Positions 43,332-53,157 of a stretch of DNA of 56,424 nucleotides are shown here, in pieces (positions within the stretch are counted from its first letter, which is position 1; each line of letters starts with the position of its first letter). The DNA is taken from the NCBI GenBank assembly GCA_027623205.1, contig JAQBYC010000015.1:1-56424 (forward strand), written 5' to 3'. The notes under the pieces were generated by a model, which made no database searches, was not told the origin of the DNA, and saw only the letters and a list, made by a program, of their open reading frames with translations. Position numbers and translations under genes: made by a program. The DNA is from Pseudomonadota bacterium (GTDB lineage Bacteria; Pseudomonadota; Alphaproteobacteria; GCA-2731375).

Positions 43332-43367
43332 TCTTCGGAGCACGGATCATAGGAGAATAATGGCGCC

Positions 43368-43586
43368 ATGAGCGATGAAAGCCCCAACGATGGCCGCGAC
43401 GGGACAGCGGCTGACAGCATTGATCCCAAATTATTGGAAATCCTGGTCTGCCCCTTGACCAAAGGACCCTTGCGCTATGACCGCGAGGCACAGGAGCTGG
43501 TCAGCGAGCAGGCGCGCCTGGCCTATCCTATTCGGGAAGGCATTCCCATCATGCTGGTTGACGAAGCCCGCAGCCTGGATGATTGA
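43368..43586 (+). CDS. Trm112 family small protein
   Basis: 72 aa with [21 protein letters not shown] and [17 protein letters not shown], the canonical Trm112/YcaR pattern. It is a zinc-ribbon relative in which only one cysteine remains, as in most proteobacterial members. Eukaryotic and archaeal homologues activate methyltransferases; the bacterial role is unsettled. It follows the Lon-N gene by 36 bp and ends the cluster. Confidence 0.9.
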   Translation: MSDESPNDGRDGTAADSIDPKLLEILVCPLTKGPLRYDREAQELVSEQARLAYPIREGIPIMLVDEARSLDD

Positions 43587-43614
43587 CAACCGGCGGGCGT
43601 ACCTGCGCCGGTTG
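43587..43614 (+). terminator. Stem-loop after the Trm112 gene
   Basis: CAACCGGCG (43587-43595) and CGCCGGTTG (43606-43614) form a perfect 9-bp stem with a 10-nt loop, starting one base after the Trm112 stop codon. Only a short CCATTT follows, so as an intrinsic terminator it is weak. Confidence 0.5.
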
Positions 43615-43670
43615 CCATTTGCGGACGGGCGCGCGAGTGGCTCGGCAACTCGGATTATTTGAAAATTGCG

Positions 43671-44228
43671 CTAGCCGGCCTGATTTTGTGCCATGGCACG
43701 GTGCAGCACGCGGCCGAAGCATTCTCGTTGGATAGAATCGTCCGAGGACCCGATGGTATGAATGGTGCGTTGCTGCCGGCGGACGGCTTCCACATGAGAG
43801 ACCAGATAGCGGCCCTCGTCGGTATCTTTATATAGAAACACGTGCAGGATACATTGTGACGCTCTGTATTGCCAAACCTCCGCCGGCGGTTCGCGGCGCC
43901 ATTGGGTAGGTTTGCCCAACAACCCACTCAATCCGCCACGATTCATGCCGACTAACTGCTGCAAATCAGGGGTCGGGCGCGGCGGTGTCTTGGGAGCCGG
44001 TTCGGTTCGCGCCGCGGGCCGGTTTCGCGGCGCGGGATGCGGCACTGCGGTATCGTCAGGGTTCACGATGGCCGGTGCGCTGGTAGGGGGCGGCTTGACG
44101 GGTTCGTTTGATGGCACCGGCAATGCAGCTTGCTCAAGCCCTTGATCTCCGGCCTGACCGGCAACGCAAGCCGTCAGCCACAATGCCGCCAACAGGCAGC
44201 ATAGGACCCCACGCGGTCGGCCAGCCAT
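43671..44228 (-). CDS. Predicted lipoprotein, function unknown
   Basis: 185 aa from ATG 44228; a TTG at 44246 whose T-T-G-A overlaps the bactofilin stop would add six residues. The signal peptide ends in a lipobox LTAC with Cys21, then comes a long Pro/Ala-rich spacer (to about 85). A small C-terminal domain has LVGMNRGGLSGLLGKP and WQYRASQCILHVFLYKD. The Gly-Leu-Leu-Gly-Lys-Pro piece recalls SmpA/BamE-like folds, but I would not assign it. Its position directly after bactofilin suggests an envelope role. Confidence 0.7.
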   Translation of the reverse strand: MAGRPRGVLCCLLAALWLTACVAGQAGDQGLEQAALPVPSNEPVKPPPTSAPAIVNPDDTAVPHPAPRNRPAARTEPAPKTPPRPTPDLQQLVGMNRGGLSGLLGKPTQWRREPPAEVWQYRASQCILHVFLYKDTDEGRYLVSHVEAVRRQQRTIHTIGSSDDSIQRECFGRVLHRAMAQNQAG

Positions 44229-44242
44229 CAATTGCCGAATTG

Positions 44243-44737
44243 TCAATTATCGTCTCCGCCCGTTGGGGCCGGAGCTATGCCGACAACGCCCGTACCGCCA
44301 GCAGGCAGAGCTTCGATCGTACCTATGATTTGTCCGCCAGATTCAACACACAGTTTGCCGTAACGGACCTCCCCCTCGATCCGGCCCTTAGCCTTGACGG
44401 TCAACTCGCCACGCACGGTCAGATTGCCTTCGAATTGGCCACTGATGGTGGCCTCCTCAATCACCGCGGAGCCCTTGAAATAGCCAGTTTCGGATATTTC
44501 GATGGATTTTGAGTTCTCCAAAGCGGCTTCAACCCGGCCTTGCACCACCAATTGATCGCAGGCGGTGATTTGACCATTAAGTACGATATCCTGGCCAACG
44601 ACCAGTTTCTTGCTGCTGTCGCCCACGTCGGTGGACGGGGGGTTACGCAAGGGGCTGCCTGGCAGGTCGGGCAGACGGCGGGTAATTTCGGGCCGAAATG
44701 CCGATGTCGTTTGCGGGTTTCTATCTTCGTTGGCCAT
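44243..44737 (-). CDS. Bactofilin (polymer-forming cytoskeletal protein)
   Basis: 164 aa. A disordered N-terminal tail of ~45 residues precedes a DUF583 right-handed beta-helix whose repeats are readable: GQDIVLNGQITACDQLVVQG, then SKSIEISETGYFKGSAVIEEATISGQFEGNLTV, then KGRIEGEVRYGKLCVESGGQIIGTI. A short proline-rich tail follows. Bactofilins polymerise without nucleotide and scaffold envelope or stalk enzymes in alphaproteobacteria. It overlaps the lipoprotein gene and lies 58 bp after the EI24 gene. Confidence 0.92.
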   Translation of the reverse strand: MANEDRNPQTTSAFRPEITRRLPDLPGSPLRNPPSTDVGDSSKKLVVGQDIVLNGQITACDQLVVQGRVEAALENSKSIEISETGYFKGSAVIEEATISGQFEGNLTVRGELTVKAKGRIEGEVRYGKLCVESGGQIIGTIEALPAGGTGVVGIAPAPTGGDDN

Positions 44738-44795
44738 GGTCTGCTTCCTGTTCCTAACGTTTTAAATCCCGCGGGCACATGACGATACCGTCCCG

Positions 44796-45500
44796 TCAGG
44801 ATACAATTTCGGTTGTCTGCGCGGTCTGCAACGACTTGAAGATATGCAGCATAAAGGCTGTCGCCATAATAGGCACGACAAGGTTAACGATCGGTACCGT
44901 GATAAAAAACGCGATAATGACACCACCCAAGAAAACCTTGGTTCCGTTCGCCTTGCGTAACTGTCGAGCTGCTTTTCCATCCTGATGTCTAAGACTTACA
45001 AGCTCAAAATACTCTCGGCTCAGAAGATAACCGTTTAAGCCATAGAAAATACATGCAAAAAGTGGAGGAAACAATAAGGCGATCAAATAAAAGGGCAGTG
45101 CCAGGATATTCAGCAATATGGTTACGCCAATAAAACGCATGGAGACGGCGAAGGTCTTGGAAAAATCCGCCGAACGGCCTGGTGGATTACCCGCATAATG
45201 GCGCTTTTCCACGGCTTCGGCGACATCATCGAGAAAAATGCCGCCGATCAGGGTCGCCGTGGCGGAAAATGTCAGCACCAGAAGTGCGAAAAACGCCAGG
45301 CCACCGCCCACTTCAAGGACACTGTTCAGCCATTGCAGCCAAGCCGATTGAAAAACCTTGACCTCGGGCGCAGCCCAATAAAACAACAGGCTTAAACCAA
45401 CGAATAGGACCAGCGTGAGCAGAAGGCTCTTGATCAATACGCCGCGGAAGACGGGGTCGGCGATCTGCCCCAGGGTCAGCGAGAAGGCGCGCAGCAGCAT
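44796..45500 (-). CDS. EI24/CysZ family membrane protein
   Basis: 234 aa with about four to five strongly hydrophobic segments and the family core FPPLFACIFYGLNGYLLSREYFELVSLRHQ. It belongs to the EI24 domain group, which includes the sulfate permease CysZ. Its base composition looks somewhat more AT-rich than its neighbours, partly because of the membrane codons. No sulfur-assimilation gene is nearby, so transport of sulfate is only a family-based guess. Confidence 0.82.
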   Translation of the reverse strand: MLLRAFSLTLGQIADPVFRGVLIKSLLLTLVLFVGLSLLFYWAAPEVKVFQSAWLQWLNSVLEVGGGLAFFALLVLTFSATATLIGGIFLDDVAEAVEKRHYAGNPPGRSADFSKTFAVSMRFIGVTILLNILALPFYLIALLFPPLFACIFYGLNGYLLSREYFELVSLRHQDGKAARQLRKANGTKVFLGGVIIAFFITVPIVNLVVPIMATAFMLHIFKSLQTAQTTEIVS

Positions 45501-45598
45501 GTTTTGACCTCTGTCCTAGACGTTGCCATTGCCCATTGATGTAGGTGGTGCCGCCACAATTAGAAGAGCGACGCCAGCATTGGCCGGAAAATCAGCCG

Positions 45599-47026
45599 CT
45601 AATTCACCCGTGGATCAATCGGTGTATGCCATTCCAGACGGCAGTTCGCTTCAAAGGCCGCGGCCGCCGAAAGCAGCGCCGCTTCTCCCCTGGGCGGCGC
45701 GACCAGTTGCAGACCGACCGGCAGGCCGTCCTTGGTAAAGCCGCAGGGCAGGGATACGGCGGGACAGCCGGTGGGCGTGATGACAAAGGTGTGCATCAGC
45801 CAATCTACATAATTGCTGAATTTCACACCGGCGACTTCGTCCAGGTAACGGGTTTCGGCCGGAAATGGCGGAGTCATCACGGTTGGGGTCACCAACAGAT
45901 CGTACGACTCGAAAAAGCTGCACATGTTGCCATGGATACGCCCACGAGTCCGTTTTGCCTCGGCTATATCCAAGGCGGACAAGGAAGCCCCATGTTCGTA
46001 ATTCCAGATCACTTCCGGTTTCAGCAAATCCCGGTGTTCGGCCATGTGAGCGCGGTGCGCGGCGACAAAACTGACGCCCCGCAGGGTATGAAACATCTCG
46101 CTTGCGCCACTAAAATCCGGACAGGCTTCTTCGACCACGGCGCCAAGATTGGCAAACGACTGCGCTGCCGCGGCGCAAATACTGGCTACTTCGGGCTCCA
46201 CCGGCGCGATGCCCAGGGTGGCACTCCAACCGATCCGCCGGGGCGGCCTTGCGGCTGTTGCGGCAACCTGGAAAGCTTCGTTCGGCACCGGCAACGAGAT
46301 CGGGTCGCGGGCGTATTGCCCCACCATGGCATCCAGCATCAGGGCGACATCACCGACATTGCGCGCCATGGGTCCGACCACGGCCATATCGTCGAACAAC
46401 ATCAGGGAGGCAGAAGTGCCCCGGGGACAACGCCCAGGGCTGGGACGAAAGCCGACGATGGAGCAAAAGGCGCCGGGGATGCGCAACGATCCGCCGAGGT
46501 CACTGCCCGTGGCCAGCCAGGTCTGTCCGGTCGCCAGATTGACCGCCGCCCCGCCAGAGGAACCGCCGCAGTTCATCCGGGTATCCCATGGATTGCGGGT
46601 GGAACCAAAAACCTCGTTGAAGGTATTGGCGCCAGCCCCAAATTCCGGGGTATTCGATTTGCCAATGACAATGGCGCCGTTTGCTTCCAGGGTCTGCACC
46701 AGCAAATCGGATTCGGTGGAAATGCGGTCAGCGTATATTGGTGAGCCTTCCGTACAGCGCACGCCGGCCACATGGTTTAAATCCTTGACCGATATGGGAA
46801 GACCGTAGAGATAGCCTGGCCCCGGTTGCGCGGGATGTCCTTGCGTCTCCAGACGGCTGGCCGCGTCCATCGCGCGCTCGACACACAGGGTGACCATGGC
46901 ATTAACCGCCCCATTGGTTGCTTCGATGCGCTGGGCCGCAGCTTCCACCGCCTCGACTGGCCGCACCTCGCCCCTGGCCAGAAAATCCACCATTTCACGC
47001 GCGGTTTTGCGCCACAACTCGGTCAT
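45599..47026 (-). CDS. Amidase signature family enzyme
   Basis: 475 aa with a full Ser-cisSer-Lys triad: Lys81 in PISVKDL, cis-Ser at 156/157 in CGGSSGGA, nucleophile Ser180 in TGSDLGGSLRIP. No signal peptide or GatB/GatC partner is adjacent, so it is a catabolic amidase rather than the tRNA amidotransferase. It hydrolyses a carboxamide of unknown identity. It is divergent from the adenosine-kinase-like gene with a 103-bp gap. Confidence 0.9.
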   Translation of the reverse strand: MTELWRKTAREMVDFLARGEVRPVEAVEAAAQRIEATNGAVNAMVTLCVERAMDAASRLETQGHPAQPGPGYLYGLPISVKDLNHVAGVRCTEGSPIYADRISTESDLLVQTLEANGAIVIGKSNTPEFGAGANTFNEVFGSTRNPWDTRMNCGGSSGGAAVNLATGQTWLATGSDLGGSLRIPGAFCSIVGFRPSPGRCPRGTSASLMLFDDMAVVGPMARNVGDVALMLDAMVGQYARDPISLPVPNEAFQVAATAARPPRRIGWSATLGIAPVEPEVASICAAAAQSFANLGAVVEEACPDFSGASEMFHTLRGVSFVAAHRAHMAEHRDLLKPEVIWNYEHGASLSALDIAEAKRTRGRIHGNMCSFFESYDLLVTPTVMTPPFPAETRYLDEVAGVKFSNYVDWLMHTFVITPTGCPAVSLPCGFTKDGLPVGLQLVAPPRGEAALLSAAAAFEANCRLEWHTPIDPRVN

Positions 47027-47129
47027 GCGCTCTCTCCCTAATTTTGTCCAATTGCGCCAGCACGGCTTGCGCCCTGCGAAGCGGCTTCTATACTGCCCCA
47101 GCTTATCATCGCAATGGCGAGAAACTGAA

Positions 47130-48122
47130 ATGGTGGAAATTCGTTACGACGTGCTTGGCATCGGCAACGCGATCGTCGATGTCCTTGTGGCTGCGGAAGA
47201 CGCCTTTCTGGACGAACACGGACTGGTCAAGGGAGCCATGACGTTAATCGACGCGGAGCGTGCCGAGCAGCTTTATGCCAAGATGGGCGCGGGCACGGAA
47301 AGCTCCGGCGGTTCGGCGGCGAACACGGTGGCCGGGGTGGCGGCCCTGGGTGGCCGCGCCTGTTTTATCGGCAAGGTGCGCGATGATCAGCTGGGCAGCA
47401 TCTTCGCTCATGACATTCGCGCCGTTGGGGTCGATTTTCATTCAATACCCGCGACAGGAGGCGCCTCGACCGCACGCTGCCTGATCGTCGTCACGCCGGA
47501 TGCGAAACGCACCATGAACACGTTTCTGGGCGCCTGCATTGAGCTGGGGCCGGAAGACGTTGACGAGGATCTGATTGCGGCCTCGGCCATAACCTATCTG
47601 GAAGGTTATTTATGGGACCCTCCCGGCGCCAAGGAAGCCTTTATCAAGGCCGTGGGCGCCGCCAGGGCGGCAGGCCGAAAAGTTGCCCTGAGCCTGTCCG
47701 ATAGCTTTTGCGTTGAGCGGCACCGCGAGGAGTTCCTGGATTTGGTGCAGCATCATGTTGATATTCTGTTCGCCAACGAGCAGGAAATTACCTCGCTTTA
47801 TCAGGCCGACAGCTTTGATGCCGCCATGCAGGCGGTTCGTGGACACTGCGAGATTGCCGCTCTTACCCGTTCGGAAAAAGGCGCGGTAATCGTTACCGAT
47901 GATGAATTTCACATCATCGACGCCGAGCCGATTGATCAGGTGATTGATACCACGGGGGCCGGTGATGTCTATGCGGCCGGTTTCCTGACTGGATTAGCCG
48001 AGGGACGCAGTCTGCCCGAATGCGGGCGCATGGCGGGGATTGCCGCAGCCGAGGTAATCTCCCACATGGGGGCCCGGGCCGAAACGGATCTGAAAACCTT
48101 GATGAAGGAAAAACTTGGCTAA
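47130..48122 (+). CDS. PfkB family sugar/nucleoside kinase (adenosine kinase-like)
   Basis: 330 aa from ATG 47130. The N-terminal YDVLGIGNAIVDVLV and GGSAANTVAGVAALGG motifs and the C-terminal DTTGAGDVYAAGFL with catalytic base Asp279 define PfkB. The overall pattern is closest to alphaproteobacterial adenosine kinases. It phosphorylates adenosine or a related nucleoside/sugar with ATP. It could conceivably serve the orphan psuG, but it is 9 kb away and not operonic. Confidence 0.88.
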   Translation: MVEIRYDVLGIGNAIVDVLVAAEDAFLDEHGLVKGAMTLIDAERAEQLYAKMGAGTESSGGSAANTVAGVAALGGRACFIGKVRDDQLGSIFAHDIRAVGVDFHSIPATGGASTARCLIVVTPDAKRTMNTFLGACIELGPEDVDEDLIAASAITYLEGYLWDPPGAKEAFIKAVGAARAAGRKVALSLSDSFCVERHREEFLDLVQHHVDILFANEQEITSLYQADSFDAAMQAVRGHCEIAALTRSEKGAVIVTDDEFHIIDAEPIDQVIDTTGAGDVYAAGFLTGLAEGRSLPECGRMAGIAAAEVISHMGARAETDLKTLMKEKLG

Positions 48123-48158
48123 TCCAGTCCAAAGCCAAGAGGATAAGAGGTACTAGTC

Positions 48159-49745
48159 ATGCGTGATTTCCAGCTTCCCGGCCGGTCCACCGTCCATTCC
48201 ACCAACGGCATGGCGGCTACCTCTCATCCCCTCAGCACCCTGGCCGCGCTTGATGTATTGCGCCGGGGCGGCAACGCGGTTGATGCCGCCGTCAGCGCCT
48301 GTGCCGTGCAATGCGTGGTGGAACCCATGTCCACCGGCATCGGCGGCGATTGCTTTGCCCTGCTGGCCCCTGGCGGCGGACCCGAAGTCATCGGCATGAA
48401 CGGCTCCGGCTGGGCGCCCAAGGCGTTGACGGCGGAACATTTGCTGCAACAGGGGATTTCCAGCATTGATGTGCAGTCGCCCCATTCAGTATCCGTACCC
48501 GGAGCGATCGATGCCTGGGACACGCTATTGCGGGATCATGGCACCATCGATCTGGATCAGGCTTTGCAGCCGGCCATCGGCTATGCCGAGGATGGCTGGG
48601 CGGTGACGCCGCGTATTGCCAATGATTGGGCCCGCAACGTAGCGAAACTGTCGGTGGATGCGTCATCTGCAGCGAAGTATCTGGCTAATGGGCAGGCGCC
48701 GAAAGCGGGCGAAACCTGGCGCCTGCCAGAGTTGGCGGAAACCTTGCGCACCATCGCCAGGGTGGGCCGGAGTGGTTTCTACGAAGGCTGGGTCGCCGAG
48801 GATATTGTGGAACATCTGGGCCGCCTGGGTGGTTGTCATGCCCTAGACGATCTGGCGGAAATGCGCGGTGAATACGTCACCCCCATTTCGACCGACTACC
48901 GTGGCCATACAATGCTGCAAATCCCGCCCAACGGTCAGGGCATCACCGCTCTTATGATGCTGAATATTTTGGCGGAATACGATCTGGCCAGCATGGACCC
49001 GCATGGTGTCGCGCGCCTGCATTTGGAGACCGAGGCATCCCGCATGGCCTATGCCGCCCGGGACCGCTATGTCGCCGACCAGCGCCAGGCGGACGTTCCC
49101 GTCGAGCATCTGCTGTCGGCGGCATTCGCGGCCGAGATGCGGGCCCAGATCAGCCCCGACCGCGCCGTTACCGCACCGGAGGCGACCGGTCCGGCGTATC
49201 GCGACACCATTTACTTGAGCGTGGTGGACAAGGACCGCAATGCTTGCTCCTTTATCAACTCGCTCTATATGCCGTTCGGGTCCGGCCTGACGGCGCCGCG
49301 TTCGGGCGTGCTATTGCAAAATCGCGGCGCCGGTTTCCGGGTCGAACCAGGTCATCCCAACAATGTCGCCCCGCGTAAACGGCCCCTGCACACGATTATT
49401 CCCGGCATGTGCATGAAGGACGGCAAAGTCGCCTACGCCTACGGCGTCATGGGCGGCGGCTATCAGCCCGTTGGCCACGCTCACGTTCTCACCAACATGA
49501 TCGATTTTGGCATGGATCCCCAGGAAGCCCTGGACAGCCCACGGGTTTTCCACATTGCCGGGCGCCTGGACGTGGAAAGAGGTCTGGGCGAGGACGTGAT
49601 GGCCGGACTGGCGGCGCTTGGCCACGCAGTAGGCCGGCCGGAAATGCCCTGGGGCGGCGGTCAGATCATCGCCATCGATTGGGAAAACGGCACGCTGATT
49701 GGTGGCTCTGACCCGCGCAAGGACGGCTGCGCCCTGGGTTATTAG
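48159..49745 (+). CDS. Gamma-glutamyltransferase-like N-terminal nucleophile hydrolase
   Basis: 528 aa. STNGMAATSHPLSTLAALDVLRRGGNAVDAAV is the family start. The autoprocessing nucleophile is Thr350 in RDTIYLSVVD. Compared with the E. coli sequence as I recall it, the neighbouring TTHYS has become TIYLS. The glycine-rich GVMGGGYQPVGHAHVL follows. No signal peptide is seen, so the protein is predicted cytoplasmic, unlike classical periplasmic GGT, and may cleave another amide (as in acylase-type paralogues). It begins 36 bp after the kinase gene. Confidence 0.88.
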   Translation: MRDFQLPGRSTVHSTNGMAATSHPLSTLAALDVLRRGGNAVDAAVSACAVQCVVEPMSTGIGGDCFALLAPGGGPEVIGMNGSGWAPKALTAEHLLQQGISSIDVQSPHSVSVPGAIDAWDTLLRDHGTIDLDQALQPAIGYAEDGWAVTPRIANDWARNVAKLSVDASSAAKYLANGQAPKAGETWRLPELAETLRTIARVGRSGFYEGWVAEDIVEHLGRLGGCHALDDLAEMRGEYVTPISTDYRGHTMLQIPPNGQGITALMMLNILAEYDLASMDPHGVARLHLETEASRMAYAARDRYVADQRQADVPVEHLLSAAFAAEMRAQISPDRAVTAPEATGPAYRDTIYLSVVDKDRNACSFINSLYMPFGSGLTAPRSGVLLQNRGAGFRVEPGHPNNVAPRKRPLHTIIPGMCMKDGKVAYAYGVMGGGYQPVGHAHVLTNMIDFGMDPQEALDSPRVFHIAGRLDVERGLGEDVMAGLAALGHAVGRPEMPWGGGQIIAIDWENGTLIGGSDPRKDGCALGY

Positions 49746-49975
49746 AGCAGATTCGGATGCTATCGCCAAAGCGTGCACTATCCTGCCGCTGACAACATTC
49801 GGCATGCGCTAGAAAGCGGCAAACAGCCTCATCGCGTTGGCGCCTATGGGCGAAGCAGGCAGCGCCGATCATTGGATCGATCGATACCATCGGCGCGGCC
49901 ATTCGACCAAGAGGCGGTATTTATTTCATTGTCTGAGGGAAGCTGGAGCGACGTCCGTTTTTCAGAAGGGTTCGC

Positions 49976-51292
49976 ATGACCGAAAACGTGACACTCCGCA
50001 TCGCCTATCGGTTCTTCGTGCCGCTCATCTTCATGACCGAGCTGAACATGATTTCAAAATCGGTCATCAATGCCGCGCTGGCGCGCTCGCCCGATCAGAA
50101 CGTCACACTGGCGGCCTTTCACGTCGCCTTTACACTCTATTTCGCGCTCTCCAGCAGCACCGAGGTCTGCGCAGTTCTGACGCTTGCTTTCCTGAAAACC
50201 AGACGGGCGCTCGGTCGGCTGGCGCGGTTCATGGTCCTGATCGTGGCGGTGCCCTGGATGCTGGCACAGGCAATCTCCTTCACGGCGCTGGGCGATTGGG
50301 CGTTCGGCGGGCTATTCGGCGCCTCCGACGCGGTTGTGGCGCAGGCGAAATCAGCAACCTTCCTATTATCGTTGAGCGCGCCGGTCTTGATCACGCGGTC
50401 GATCTGTTTCGGCCTTATCCTGATGCACCATCGTACGATTTTTATCACCTATGCCACGCTCGTACGTCTTGCCTCGCTTGGCGGATCGTTGGTTTTGCTG
50501 CCAAAATTTCTGGCGGGCGCCGCAGTCGGCGCGGCGGCTTTGGTTATCTGCATGACACTGGAAACGGCGGTGGCACTGGCCTTTGCCCAGGGCATCTTCC
50601 GAAAATTGCCTATCGACACGGAGCCGGGTTCCGAGGCGCCGCCGAGTTTCCGCCAGCAATGGCGGTTTTCCTGGCCATTGATGATGAATACCTCGGCCGA
50701 GATGGGGGTGGTGACCGCGATCAGCATTTTTCTTGGCCTGTCGGCGCAACCGGATTTGGCATTGGCCGCCTTCAGTATTGTTTATGGCTTGGTCAGCCTG
50801 TTGATGAGCCCGATGCGCAATCTGGTCGCAACAGCACAGACCCTGGTAAAGACGATAGCCGATCGTCGGCCGATCTTCATCTTCGCCTTGCATCTTATTG
50901 GGTTCTTCGGACTCCTTGGTTTCATACTGTTTCATTCGCCCCTTGAAGATTTGCTTCTTGCCGATGCAATGGGCTTGCAAGCGGAGCTTAGAAACTATTG
51001 CCTGCCGGCCCTCAAGCTCGCCTTCCTGATGTCGGTGGCCTGGGCCTACTCCGCGCTCTTTCGCGGCCTGCTCGCGGGGGCCCGGAACACCACCATGTTG
51101 GCCGCTACTGGGGTCACCAGGATTGGGGTTGCCGCATTGATTTCAAGCACATCTCTGCTTTTCGTGACAGCCAACGGCGCCGTTATTGGCATCGTCGGTT
51201 GGATGGCGGGTTATGGAGCGGAAGCCGGGCTTTTGGCGCTTCGACTTAGACGTCTGGATGCGGGGCGGGCGGGAGGCAAGGATGGCGCATAG
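49976..51292 (+). CDS. Multi-pass membrane protein of the MOP/MATE superfamily (possibly ANK-like)
   Basis: 438 aa with about twelve hydrophobic segments arranged in two halves separated by a polar loop near 215-225 (PIDTEPGSEAPPSFRQQW). RIAYRFFVPLIFMTELNMISKSVINAALARS and FRQQWRFSWPLMMNTSAEMG resemble the start of each half of MOP flippases; the text also recalls the progressive-ankylosis (ANK) family. The ATG has a GAAGGG site. The preceding 230 bp are non-coding. It reads into the BVMO gene 134 bp later. Confidence 0.65.
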   Translation: MTENVTLRIAYRFFVPLIFMTELNMISKSVINAALARSPDQNVTLAAFHVAFTLYFALSSSTEVCAVLTLAFLKTRRALGRLARFMVLIVAVPWMLAQAISFTALGDWAFGGLFGASDAVVAQAKSATFLLSLSAPVLITRSICFGLILMHHRTIFITYATLVRLASLGGSLVLLPKFLAGAAVGAAALVICMTLETAVALAFAQGIFRKLPIDTEPGSEAPPSFRQQWRFSWPLMMNTSAEMGVVTAISIFLGLSAQPDLALAAFSIVYGLVSLLMSPMRNLVATAQTLVKTIADRRPIFIFALHLIGFFGLLGFILFHSPLEDLLLADAMGLQAELRNYCLPALKLAFLMSVAWAYSALFRGLLAGARNTTMLAATGVTRIGVAALISSTSLLFVTANGAVIGIVGWMAGYGAEAGLLALRLRRLDAGRAGGKDGA

Positions 51293-51426
51293 CACGGCCC
51301 GATGGCATGCCGCGGATTGGGCGGCGGCATCAGGCATGGCCACTGCGCCATCTTCGCTATACTGTTATAGTAAGATCGATTGTAATATGGAACGCCGCAG
51401 CGAATTCCGCCCGAAGGAGTCGAAAC

Positions 51427-53094
51427 GTGTCCAGTCAGGTATCCAGTTCATTCAACCGCGACCAGTCGAGTCCAAGCGCGGTTGACGTTGTCGTCGTCGG
51501 GGCGGGATTTTCGGGCCTTTACCTGCTGCATAAACTACGTGCGCTGGGAATGCGGACACGGGTGTTCGAAGGCGCAAGCGATGTGGGCGGTACCTGGTAT
51601 TGGAACCGCTACCCGGGCGCACGCTGCGATGTCGAGAGTATGCAGTACTCGTATTCGTTTTCCGACGACCTGCAACAGGAATGGCGATGGAGCGAGCGTT
51701 TTTCCGCTCAACCGGAAATTCTGCGCTATGCGGAACATGTCGCGGATCGCTTCGACCTGCGCCGCGACATCCAGTTCGACACTCTGGTCACGACCGCGCA
51801 TTTCGACGAAGAGAGCCGTTGCTGGAATATCGAGACAAACCGCGGCGACCGGGTTTCGGCGTCTTTCCTCATCATGGCGACGGGGTGCCTGTCGTCCACG
51901 CGCTTGCCGGATTTCAAGGGTCTGGAAAAATTTTCGGGAAAGACCTACCACACCGGCAATTGGCCGCATGAAGAGGTGGATTTCTCGGGGCAACGGGTCG
52001 GCGTCATCGGTACGGGTTCCTCGGCCATTCAGGCTATTCCAGTGATTGCCGAGCAGGCTGCGCAGTTGACCGTGTTCCAGCGCACGCCCAACTACTCCAT
52101 CCCGTCCCGCAATGATGCGATGACGCCCGATTACGAGCTGCAGTGGAAATCGGATTATGCCGCGCTACGCGCCGAGGCGCGCAAAAGCCGCAATGGCGTC
52201 CTGACAAATCCCAATGATGTCTCCGCCTTGGCCGTTCCGGATGCGGAACGGCAGAGGGTTTACGAGGCGCGTTGGGAGGTTGGCGGCACCTATTTCATGT
52301 CGGCTTTCAACGATCTGGCGACGAACCAACAATCAAATGACACGGCGGCCGCATTTGTGCGCGACAAGATCCGCTCTATCGTGCGCGATCCTGAAGTGGC
52401 CGAGCTGCTGGCGGCGAAAGACTATCCCATTGGCACAAAGCGTATTTGCGTCGATACCAACTATTTCGAGACCTTCAATCGCGATAATGTCACTCTGGTC
52501 GATGTCAGGGACGCGCCGATTGAGGAGATCACCGAAACCGGCCTTGTTACCGGCGGGCGAAGCTTCGCGTTTGACGCCATCGTCTTCGCCACGGGCTTCG
52601 ATGCCATGACCGGCGCCTTGCTCAAAGTGGACATTCAGGGGCGCGGCGGCCTCGCGTTGGCTGAGAAATGGCATGCCGGGCCACGAACCTATCTTGGATT
52701 GATGTCGGAAGGCTTTCCGAACATGTTCATGATCACCGGGCCCGGTAGCCCGTCGGTTCTCAGCAATATGATGGTTTCCATCCAACAGCACGTTGATTGG
52801 GTGGTTGATGGCCTCGCCTACCTTCGTGCGGGGAATCTTGACACCATCGAACCAATGCGCGAGGCCGAGGACAATTGGGTCGAGCATGTCAACGATGTTG
52901 CCCATCAGACGCTTTTTCCACAAGCCAACTCCTGGTATATGGGCGCGAATATTCCCGGCAAACCACGCCTGTTCATGCCCTATATCGGGGGTGTTGGGAC
53001 CTACCGCGAGACCTGCGATGAGATCGCCGCCAATGGCTATAAGGGCTTCTACCTGGAAGCAGCCAAACAGCGGGAAGTCACGGCCGCAGAGTAG
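51427..53094 (+). CDS. Flavin-containing Baeyer-Villiger monooxygenase
   Basis: 555 aa from GTG 51427 after AAGGAG; the open frame continues upstream but without family sequence. The FAD motif GAGFSG is at 25-30, the Baeyer-Villiger fingerprint FSGKTYHTGNWP at 169-180, and the NADPH motif GTGSSA at 195-200. The C-terminal domain with NANYP-type GPGSPSVLSNM is intact. It inserts oxygen next to a ketone to give an ester or lactone. The alpha/beta hydrolase 63 bp downstream would cleave that product, a common catabolic pair. Confidence 0.92.
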   Translation: MSSQVSSSFNRDQSSPSAVDVVVVGAGFSGLYLLHKLRALGMRTRVFEGASDVGGTWYWNRYPGARCDVESMQYSYSFSDDLQQEWRWSERFSAQPEILRYAEHVADRFDLRRDIQFDTLVTTAHFDEESRCWNIETNRGDRVSASFLIMATGCLSSTRLPDFKGLEKFSGKTYHTGNWPHEEVDFSGQRVGVIGTGSSAIQAIPVIAEQAAQLTVFQRTPNYSIPSRNDAMTPDYELQWKSDYAALRAEARKSRNGVLTNPNDVSALAVPDAERQRVYEARWEVGGTYFMSAFNDLATNQQSNDTAAAFVRDKIRSIVRDPEVAELLAAKDYPIGTKRICVDTNYFETFNRDNVTLVDVRDAPIEEITETGLVTGGRSFAFDAIVFATGFDAMTGALLKVDIQGRGGLALAEKWHAGPRTYLGLMSEGFPNMFMITGPGSPSVLSNMMVSIQQHVDWVVDGLAYLRAGNLDTIEPMREAEDNWVEHVNDVAHQTLFPQANSWYMGANIPGKPRLFMPYIGGVGTYRETCDEIAANGYKGFYLEAAKQREVTAAE

Positions 53095-53157
53095 GCGCGA
53101 AGACCGCGTTGGACGCCGATACGCTCCGGCGGCAATCAAGTAGAGGATAAAGACGGT

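Noticed and set aside
49743-49812. Possible fifth, degenerate copy of the ~103-bp repeat (TAGAGCAGATTC ... CATGCGCTAG) after the GGT-like gene
   Set aside because: The ends look similar and the stop codon is again TAG-AGC, but the middle does not align and no hairpin stem forms; may be chance.
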